Shown here in pieces: positions 6,518-12,078 of a stretch of 12,078 bases of DNA. The position numbers were made by a program, and so were the translations under genes. The DNA comes from Promethearchaeota archaeon (GTDB taxonomy: Archaea; Asgardarchaeota; Lokiarchaeia; Sigyniarchaeales; SOKP01): the NCBI GenBank assembly GCA_016840695.1, contig JAEORV010000011.1, positions 1-12,078 on the forward strand, read 5' to 3'. The notes beneath the pieces were generated by a model that ran no database searches, was not told the origin of the DNA, and saw only the letters and a program-made list of their open reading frames with translations. Position 1 is the stretch's first letter; the number at the start of each line of letters is the position of its first letter.

Positions 6518-6550
6518 TAGAGAATTATCTCTATTTTTTTATTTTTTTTT
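6518..6550 (+). terminator. hairpin plus T-tract terminator after the acyl-CoA synthetase gene
   Basis: TAGAGA-ATTA-TCTCTA (6518-6533) forms a 6-bp stem with a 4-nt loop, directly followed by two T runs (6534-6550). It sits in the 66-nt gap between two convergent genes. The stem is short and AU-rich, so the U-tract alone may do the work, as usual in archaea. Confidence 0.6.
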
Positions 6551-6566
6551 ATCTCTTATTATATTC

Positions 6567-8624
6567 TTAACCTAGAAAGTCATCAAACGATAAATTCATA
6601 ATTTTTTTCCTGATTTCCGTTTTTTCATCGATTATTTTCTTAATATATCTCGAAATCTCTTTCCTTTTTTTAATAGCAGCGGGAATCGGTAAAATTACCT
6701 CTATGAATCGATTACCTATTGTTGCAATGGTTCCTTGTATGAATGTAATTGCTTGGATCTGCTTCTGGACGATTTCAAGATTTAAGAGATACAAGAGCAA
6801 GTAAGGATCGATAAATTCGTCGTTTTTAAGGGTTTTTATTTGAAAGATATGGCTTTGTATTATTATTTTCGTGTCCATTTTGGAAACAAACGCAGTTTTT
6901 CCTATCAAGTTCGGACCGCCATCTTTCACTAACAAGATATCTCCAACTTCAATATTTTGCTTGTGTTTGTATTGCTCGTAGACTTCTTCCGAAGTTTTCT
7001 TATGAGAATCCAAGTTAATTTCCCAGTTGTTAAACTCACTGGTTCGCACGAATGGCACGTCACCTAAACCATAAACGTGAGAACCTATCTCGTCTCCTCT
7101 TGGAATGTATCCATTCCTATTCGCAAAAATCATTTTTTTATCAATGAGTTCCTTAAACGAGAATAAAATGAATTCTTTATCGTCCGCAAGCTTCTTTAAG
7201 GTTTTCTCAACGCCAGTGTAATAATAAGGTATGAAAATGTTGTTCTTTATTTGGCTAAACTTTATCTTGAAAATATTTTGTTCTTTCGTATAGTTGAAAT
7301 CCTCACATTCCTTCAATTTAAGGTTTAAATCTAATAAATCGTCGTTAACTATTGCATTTCCACTAGCATCAAGTTTTTTACTTCCATCCTTGTTTAATTT
7401 ATATAATACTTTCCCGTCTTTGTCGTGTCCCACGTTATCTACGATAGCAAAATCGATCTTATAATCTTCTGGAACGGATTTCAACTTTTGGAATAATAAA
7501 ATGCTCGTTTTATTGCATGTATAGGGTTGAAAGGTGTTTTGATCTAAAGATACTATCCCTAAAATCTTGCCATTAGACTTTAAATATTCCCAAATATACC
7601 CATCTGAAGGATTTCCGAAAATCCCTTCGGGTAAGACAATTCCCATTTTCCCCCCATCGTTAAGTAATTGGACGCATCGTTCTATAAATAAGACTTGGGG
7701 AGGTTGTCTTTTTGCTAACTTCGCTAGCATTTCCCATTTGGAGTCTCCAATGCTCTTCCAAGCGTGACCCAATTGATATGATTCTAAGATATCGCCATTA
7801 TCTATGGGAATTTTAACTCCAAAGGGAGGGTTGGTAAAAATGTAATCAAATTTATCGTTCTTGATCAATTTCCTTGCTTGAACGCGATATGCGATGGGGT
7901 CGAGCGAGTCCTCGCAAAAAACGTTAGATTTTCCACCACTTAATATTTCTAGATACAACTTGGCAATTTTGGTTAAAAATAAATCTTTGTCCATTCCGTG
8001 TAAGTTGGAGATGATTTGTACTTTCTTTTGTTCATTTAAAGCTTTATCCTGATCTATCTTATTCCACAACAAATCTTTTGCTTCTAACAAGAAACCACCA
8101 TGGCCACAGGCAGGATCTAGTATTTTTGAATCAATCCCGGGATCTAAATAATTCACGATGAATTTTACGATGCTCGAAGGAGTAAAAAATTGACCTCCCT
8201 CGTCTTTTAAGAGCTTGCTTACAAAAATTTCAAACGCATCGGCAAACACGTCTTTTGACGATTGTAGCAACGAAATACCCTGCAGCTCTTCAACGACAGT
8301 TCTCACGAGTTCTTCGTTCAAGCCAATGAGCTCGTGATCAGCAACGATTTCGGGATATCGTTCTTTCACATTTACCTTGAAGAACAATTGTATCCTCTCT
8401 AATAACGCTATATCAGTCTCATTATCTCGTATGCAGAATTCTACTTCGTCTTCTGGAGATTTAATAATCTCGTCCACGAGTTTGACTAATAAGAGGTTGA
8501 TAATTTCCTTGGACCTCGCTCTAGTGTCCGTATCGGTATATTTTAACTTACCATATAAGTGTTGATTAATCAGAGTGAATGTTTTTTTTAAGTTGGGAGC
8601 CTTGACAAGATCCTTTTTCAGCAA
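6567..8624 (-). CDS. type I-like N6-adenine DNA methyltransferase fused to an S-like specificity half
   Basis: A 685-residue enzyme expected to methylate adenine N6 at a specific DNA sequence. It has an N-terminal helical HsdM-like domain (about 10-140), the 'GGQFFTP' signature (143-149), the AdoMet motif 'LDPACGHGGFL' (169-179), and the catalytic 'TNPPFG' (264-269). The Rossmann-fold methyltransferase ends near 385. Residues about 480-685 resemble one target-recognition domain plus the helical conserved region of a type I S subunit ('GDILLVKDGG' 561-570; 'ATIGNRFIEVILPIP' 634-648; helix 650-680). A single specificity half would need dimerisation for a bipartite target. No nuclease motif or R subunit is in the window, so it appears solitary. 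The start is TTG at 8624, immediately after an in-frame TAA, and no usable ATG exists nearby. The gene begins 18 nt after the crotonase stop and could be co-transcribed. It may be horizontally acquired (inference). Confidence 0.88.
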   Translation of the reverse strand: MLKKDLVKAPNLKKTFTLINQHLYGKLKYTDTDTRARSKEIINLLLVKLVDEIIKSPEDEVEFCIRDNETDIALLERIQLFFKVNVKERYPEIVADHELIGLNEELVRTVVEELQGISLLQSSKDVFADAFEIFVSKLLKDEGGQFFTPSSIVKFIVNYLDPGIDSKILDPACGHGGFLLEAKDLLWNKIDQDKALNEQKKVQIISNLHGMDKDLFLTKIAKLYLEILSGGKSNVFCEDSLDPIAYRVQARKLIKNDKFDYIFTNPPFGVKIPIDNGDILESYQLGHAWKSIGDSKWEMLAKLAKRQPPQVLFIERCVQLLNDGGKMGIVLPEGIFGNPSDGYIWEYLKSNGKILGIVSLDQNTFQPYTCNKTSILLFQKLKSVPEDYKIDFAIVDNVGHDKDGKVLYKLNKDGSKKLDASGNAIVNDDLLDLNLKLKECEDFNYTKEQNIFKIKFSQIKNNIFIPYYYTGVEKTLKKLADDKEFILFSFKELIDKKMIFANRNGYIPRGDEIGSHVYGLGDVPFVRTSEFNNWEINLDSHKKTSEEVYEQYKHKQNIEVGDILLVKDGGPNLIGKTAFVSKMDTKIIIQSHIFQIKTLKNDEFIDPYLLLYLLNLEIVQKQIQAITFIQGTIATIGNRFIEVILPIPAAIKKRKEISRYIKKIIDEKTEIRKKIMNLSFDDFLG

Positions 8625-8642
8625 TTATATTACCATTCGCAT

Positions 8643-9404
8643 TTATTTTCTTTTCTTTAAACTCTCTAAAAGCGCATCGACTCTTGCGTGATTATCATCG
8701 GAACCAATAAACGATCTGAAAAGCCATTCTTGCAATCTCATTGCACCATCTAAGTCGTGGTCTATAATGTGATTCCCGAGTTGCTTTGTTTCTTTTAGCG
8801 TGTCGCGATCGTAAGTTGCCATGATGCGAGCAATTTCCGAGACAGATTCAAGAAGCGCTTCTTCAGGAAATACCTTGCTTACATACCCCATCCGTTCGGC
8901 TTCGTGAGCATCGTAGATTCTACCGGTAAGCGCGACCTCTTTTGCCCGCCCCAGTCCTATGATCCGCCATAGAGGGTCCAATAAAGGAGTAAGCGAGAGA
9001 GCTATTTCCCTCTGACCAAACTTAGCTCTTTCCGATGCATATCGAATGTCGCACATTAACGTCAAATCAAATCCACCGGCAATTGCGGGGCCTCCAACCG
9101 CACAAATAACGGGTTGGGAGCAAAACATTATCGCACGATAAGCTCTATGAAAGAGTGCGGTGAATTCCTCGTTCGATACTTTTTCTAATGTTCGAATAAA
9201 ATTGAGATCAAATCCCGCAGAAAAATACTTTTCACCTCCAGTGAGCACGATAACGTTTACATCCTTTTTTTTGCTCAGTTCATTGAATAAATCTTCAATT
9301 TCGCTCAGTACTTCTGGTGATAGAGCGTTTCGTTTTTCTGGACGATATATAGTGATCGTCGCTACTTTATCTGCTATTGAAAGCTTGAGAAATTCAGTAT
9401 CCAT
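8643..9404 (-). CDS. enoyl-CoA hydratase/isomerase (crotonase) family protein
   Basis: A 253-residue crotonase-fold enzyme acting on acyl-CoA thioesters; trimer or hexamer in the family, cytosolic. Seen: 'RPEKRNALS' (21-29), the first oxyanion-hole segment 'YFSAGFDL' (60-67), the second 'GGPAIAGGFDL' (104-114), 'CDIRYASERAKFGQREIAL' (118-136), and 'EAERMGYVSKVFP' (168-180). Compared with rat mitochondrial hydratase, the second catalytic glutamate is kept (Glu133), the first is aspartate (Asp113), and the usual PGAGGTQRL loop reads TPLLDPLWRI. So hydratase activity is possible but another crotonase reaction (isomerase, hydrolase, lyase) cannot be excluded. I chose ATG 9404 over an upstream TTG at 9422 because a TATA-like box lies exactly one leaderless spacing (about 29 nt) before it. 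The methyltransferase gene follows 18 nt downstream. The likely role is beta-oxidation-like metabolism with the acyl-CoA synthetase. Confidence 0.88.
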   Translation of the reverse strand: MDTEFLKLSIADKVATITIYRPEKRNALSPEVLSEIEDLFNELSKKKDVNVIVLTGGEKYFSAGFDLNFIRTLEKVSNEEFTALFHRAYRAIMFCSQPVICAVGGPAIAGGFDLTLMCDIRYASERAKFGQREIALSLTPLLDPLWRIIGLGRAKEVALTGRIYDAHEAERMGYVSKVFPEEALLESVSEIARIMATYDRDTLKETKQLGNHIIDHDLDGAMRLQEWLFRSFIGSDDNHARVDALLESLKKRK

Positions 9405-9428
9405 GATAAAAATGATAATCAATACAGA

Positions 9429-9437
9429 CTTATAACA
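9429..9437 (-). promoter_or_regulatory. candidate TATA box for the crotonase gene
   Basis: On the minus strand this reads TGTTATAAG, centred about 29 nt before the ATG at 9404. No Shine-Dalgarno lies before the ATG. Together these predict a leaderless transcript and decide the start codon. Confidence 0.45.
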
Positions 9438-9443
9438 ATGATG

Positions 9444-9460
9444 AAAAAAAGAAAAGAAAA
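9444..9460 (-). terminator. oligo-T terminator after the DUF362 gene
   Basis: On the minus strand this is TTTTCTTTTCTTTTTTT, 13 nt after the DUF362 stop codon and just before the crotonase promoter. It fits an archaeal U-tract terminator separating the M24/DUF362 unit from the crotonase/methyltransferase unit. Confidence 0.55.
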
Positions 9461-9473
9461 TTTTTAAGAATAT

Positions 9474-10745
9474 TTACTTACTTTTTTGAGCTTTCAACCT
9501 TTCTATTAAGATATCATTTTCAGCTTCGTGTCTTATTCTGATTTGTTCAGGGGTTCTTTGATCTGGCATGTCAATTCGATCAGTTATTGCCCAGTATGGA
9601 TGAGGTTCACCAGGCGGACATCCATTTACATGAACGCATGTTTTACCAGCAGCTTCGATCTTTTTTTTTAAGGTTTTTGTACAATCTCCAATGAGAAGAA
9701 GATCCTTACCGTACTTGATATTTTCAAGAATATCCCTTTTTCTGCCTAATACGATATCAATACCCTTATTCTTGTCATATTCATCTAACAATTTTAGTTT
9801 TGCCATTGAATACGCCAATAGTCCTTGGCAAGAGCTACAAGCATTTTCAATGTGAAAATTATATTCTGGCCAAGCACCAAAACCGTCCAAATATGGCAAG
9901 TATAATTTCTTATAGACCTCCTTTATCGTGTTTCCCCTAATCTCTATATCGCTTTCATCTATTAAGCCTATTCCTTTTTCACGGGCTGCTGTGAAGTAAT
10001 CCACGTCATCAATGGCAAGACCAATCATCCTACAAACTGTAGCATCTAAGGCAACTGGATCTTTACTGGCAACAATACATCCAAAATCCACCGGAGTTCC
10101 GGTAGTGTGTGGTCCAAAACCTTCCATTGGGCGAATTAAATCTGCGATCGAAAGGTCAGCTCTTATAACAGACCAGAGATCCATCATAGCCGCAGCAAGA
10201 TTAGTCATGTGCATTAAACCGTGTACTGTATCTTGTACAACGCCTTTAATATTTTTAAGCGCACATGTAAATACCATACTCACGTGAGTTTTAAATATAG
10301 GAACATTTATTATGTGATCCGCTTCAATAAGGAAACGTGGTAGTTTTACATTTTTTATCTTAGATCCAGGATTTTGAATCCTCTTCCTTACTAGATCAGT
10401 ATCGCTCTTAATATCAATAATTTCATCTATTCCCGCTTCTTCAGCAGCATTCTTTATTCCACTTACCTCGAGACATTTCATAGTATCACAGCCTATAGCA
10501 GCGGCTTCTGCAAGGATTATCTTTTTTGGATTTGCTTGGCGAATGACCTCAATCACGGCTTTTACAACAGCAGGACTCGTGCATACAGAACTTTCAGGTG
10601 TACCTTCATGACCTCCATTAGGTTTAATGACAACCGTTGAACCCTCCTTGATAAGCGCTTTAACACCTCCCAGATGATTGAGGGCTTCTTCTACCATTTG
10701 CTTTGCATTATCACCCTTGACAATAGAAACAATTGATTTTACCAT
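9474..10745 (-). CDS. DUF362 family protein with cysteine-rich C-terminus
   Basis: A 423-residue protein of the DUF362 family, whose biochemical function is generally unknown; several members are predicted iron-sulfur proteins. The N-terminal DUF362 core spans about 1-285, with 'VVIKPNGG' (38-45), a 'TSPAVVKAVIE' helix (56-66), and the signature 'VPIFKTH' (148-154) plus 'CALKNIKGVVQD' (161-172). The C-terminal part (300-385) carries Cys303-x2-Cys306, Cys355 in 'GDCTK', and Cys376 in 'NGCPPGEPHPYW'. These four cysteines could bind one [4Fe-4S] cluster or zinc (inference). No signal peptide or membrane helix is seen. It starts 45 nt after the M24 gene with a good GGAG site, so the two are probably co-transcribed. 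A redox or metal-handling role is plausible but not shown. Confidence 0.85.
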   Translation of the reverse strand: MVKSIVSIVKGDNAKQMVEEALNHLGGVKALIKEGSTVVIKPNGGHEGTPESSVCTSPAVVKAVIEVIRQANPKKIILAEAAAIGCDTMKCLEVSGIKNAAEEAGIDEIIDIKSDTDLVRKRIQNPGSKIKNVKLPRFLIEADHIINVPIFKTHVSMVFTCALKNIKGVVQDTVHGLMHMTNLAAAMMDLWSVIRADLSIADLIRPMEGFGPHTTGTPVDFGCIVASKDPVALDATVCRMIGLAIDDVDYFTAAREKGIGLIDESDIEIRGNTIKEVYKKLYLPYLDGFGAWPEYNFHIENACSSCQGLLAYSMAKLKLLDEYDKNKGIDIVLGRKRDILENIKYGKDLLLIGDCTKTLKKKIEAAGKTCVHVNGCPPGEPHPYWAITDRIDMPDQRTPEQIRIRHEAENDILIERLKAQKSK

Positions 10746-10752
10746 TTTTCTT

Positions 10753-10756
10753 CTCC
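10753..10756 (-). promoter_or_regulatory. Shine-Dalgarno site for the DUF362 gene
   Basis: GGAG on the minus strand ends 7 nt before the ATG at 10745. It supports this start and translation from an internal site on a shared M24/DUF362 mRNA. Confidence 0.6.
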
Positions 10757-10790
10757 AATTTTATTTTTAGTATTTTTATCAAAAGAATCT

Positions 10791-12035
10791 TTATTTATAT
10801 GGGATCCAGCATTCCATTAATTCCTCAATTGGCCATCGTGAGAGGATTTCACAACCGCTCTTCGTAACAAGAACATCCTCTTCCAGTCGAACACCATCTT
10901 TTCCGCCTTTATGACCTGCGTACGTTTCGAGGGCAATAACCATCCCTTCTTTAAGTTCTACGGGCTCCCATCCTCCTTGATTATACACAGGACTAATAAC
11001 CGGAGGGTCATGAAGCGTAAGTCCAAGACCGTGCCCAACTGCGTAAGGTTGTACTTCAGACCAGTCAGAATACCCCCAATATTCTGGTGAATCTGGCCAA
11101 TTTGCAGAAACGTCGTGATTTGTAGCTCCTGATTTAACAGCACTTATACCATCATAGAGCATCTTGCGACATTCCTCATAAAGATCTTTTTGTTCCTTGG
11201 TGGCCTTTCCGCAGCAGAATGTTCTATACACACATGACATGTATCCCATGTAGCATGCCCCATCAACATCAATATAGATAAGATCACCAGGTCTTATTGG
11301 TTTGTCCGTGAATGACCATCCATAAGGATTAGTATTATAACCAGAACAACATACAAGATCTTCAGTATGATCGTCTCCTTCTTCATAAAGTGCCTTTATT
11401 CCTATACCGACAAGATCGCATTCTCGTACTCCTGGTTTTATTGCATCTACTATCGCTGCAAACGCTTTCTCCGTATTAGCACAAGTTATTCGCATTAATT
11501 GAATTTCATCTTGGGTCTTTATCATTCTGGCTCTATCCATTGTCGGCTTTCCATGAACTGCGTTAATTCGCTTTTTAGTAAAAGCCTCTCCATAAAGCAT
11601 CTGTAGCGTGGTCCCATCAATTCCTAAAGGTTCTTTCTCTACCCCATATTCCTTCATTAATTTACTAATAGTTCTAACAACCATTCCGATCGTTAAATGT
11701 TTTGAATCCTCTGCCATCAATTTTGCGGGGGGAAAGGGTGGTTTTACCCGACCTTCCATCCAAGGCATGCGCCTCTCAGTTTCTGATGGTGTGCCTCCAC
11801 CGAATAGGTATGGCTCGCCATTTCTTGTTATAAAAGCACATTGCATTTCAGAGAGTCGCATTGGAGTAGTTACATAATATGATGTAAGATATCTAATATT
11901 CGCGTGATCAAAGGTTAATATTGCTCCAAGGCCATCCTCTTCCATTTGTTTCTTTGCTCTCTGAACTCTTTCTTTACGTAATCGGTCATAATTGACCCGT
12001 TGTTCATAATCAACTGCATATTTTCCAAATGCCAT
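10791..12035 (-). CDS. M24 family (creatinase/Xaa-Pro peptidase-like) protein
   Basis: A 414-residue protein with the two-domain layout of the M24B group: an N-terminal creatinase-type domain (about 15-165, 'ILTFDHANIRYLTSYY' at 39-54) and a C-terminal pita-bread domain (about 175-405). Of the five usual metal ligands, an aspartate (Asp256 or Asp258 in 'YIDVDGA'), His335 in 'GHGLG', Glu370 in 'ALET' and Glu385 in 'VRLEED' are seen. The second aspartate, normally in S-D-x-T-R-T-F, is Cys268 (S-C-V-Y-R-T-F). A standard two-metal peptidase site is therefore doubtful. The enzyme could use one metal, use Cys as a ligand, or do non-peptidase chemistry, as creatinase and the DMSP lyase DddP do within this fold. 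Cytosolic. First gene of a likely two-gene unit with DUF362. The ATG at 12035 is preceded by AT-rich DNA without a Shine-Dalgarno. Fold sure, substrate unknown. Confidence 0.87.
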   Translation of the reverse strand: MAFGKYAVDYEQRVNYDRLRKERVQRAKKQMEEDGLGAILTFDHANIRYLTSYYVTTPMRLSEMQCAFITRNGEPYLFGGGTPSETERRMPWMEGRVKPPFPPAKLMAEDSKHLTIGMVVRTISKLMKEYGVEKEPLGIDGTTLQMLYGEAFTKKRINAVHGKPTMDRARMIKTQDEIQLMRITCANTEKAFAAIVDAIKPGVRECDLVGIGIKALYEEGDDHTEDLVCCSGYNTNPYGWSFTDKPIRPGDLIYIDVDGACYMGYMSCVYRTFCCGKATKEQKDLYEECRKMLYDGISAVKSGATNHDVSANWPDSPEYWGYSDWSEVQPYAVGHGLGLTLHDPPVISPVYNQGGWEPVELKEGMVIALETYAGHKGGKDGVRLEEDVLVTKSGCEILSRWPIEELMECWIPYK

Positions 12036-12078
12036 TTAATTCAACTTTTTAATTTAATTAAAAATAGTAATATTAATT

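Noticed and set aside
6567..8624. Methyltransferase as BREX PglX or a type IIG restriction enzyme.
   Set aside because: Much shorter than PglX, with the HsdM-type N-terminal domain and GGQFFTP signature; no N-terminal nuclease motif as in type IIG, and no BREX neighbours.
9402..9422. TTG start at 9422 for the crotonase, adding MIIIFI.
   Set aside because: Would fall too close to the TATA-like box at 9429-9437, and the extension is not part of the crotonase fold; ATG 9404 has the better spacing.
11608..11877. An 89-codon plus-strand frame inside the M24 gene.
   Set aside because: No ribosome site, promoter or recognisable motif; explained by the M24 coding sequence on the other strand.
10791..12035. 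M24 protein as the DMSP lyase DddP.
   Set aside because: It shares a D-x-D feature, but the third aspartate is cysteine and the spacing after the histidine does not obviously match; the context gives no support.

Overview
The window reads as a piece of a low-GC archaeal chromosome, most likely from an Asgard (Loki-/Promethearchaeota-like) lineage. The archaeal call rests on four things. Intergenic DNA is AT-rich with TATA-like boxes 25-35 nt before starts. Several first genes look leaderless, while internal operon genes carry GGAGG-type ribosome binding sites. 3' ends carry oligo-T tracts. A thiolase-family gene is translationally coupled to a DUF35 zinc-ribbon/OB-fold gene, which is typical of archaea. 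The Asgard assignment is inference from gene content and needs a phylogeny. No rRNA, tRNA, CRISPR array, insertion sequence or phage gene was seen, and no gene-free stretch exceeds 300 bases.

Layout. Minus strand, 73-2212: a tight three-gene operon transcribed thiolase-like -> DUF35 -> SCP2-like. The thiolase-like protein lacks both cysteines expected of an SCP2-type thiolase. Plus strand, 2349-3368: a divergent nitronate monooxygenase/2-nitropropane-dioxygenase-like flavoprotein, sharing a 136-nt bidirectional promoter region with the operon. Plus strand, 3477-4577: a seven-helix membrane protein of unknown function, then a small 2[4Fe-4S] ferredoxin. Plus strand, 4719-6500: a long-chain-type acyl-CoA synthetase. 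Minus strand, 6567-9404: an enoyl-CoA hydratase/isomerase (crotonase) family protein, followed after a short gap by an adenine-specific DNA methyltransferase of type I M type with a fused specificity (S-like) half. Minus strand, 9474-12035: an M24 (creatinase/Xaa-Pro peptidase-like) protein followed by a DUF362 protein with a cysteine-rich C-terminus.

How the genes may work together (inference). The acyl-CoA synthetase would activate an acid, the crotonase would act on the acyl-CoA, and the thiolase-like/DUF35 pair would cleave or condense a carbon-carbon bond. The SCP2-like protein could bind a bulky lipid or acyl-CoA, and the flavoprotein and ferredoxin would supply redox chemistry. The missing catalytic cysteines point to aldolase-type rather than thiolytic chemistry. 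The combination resembles the tool set bacteria use for steroid or branched side-chain degradation, which is interesting in an archaeon because its own lipids are branched isoprenoids. The DNA methyltransferase has no visible restriction subunit here and looks like an unrelated passenger downstream of the crotonase.
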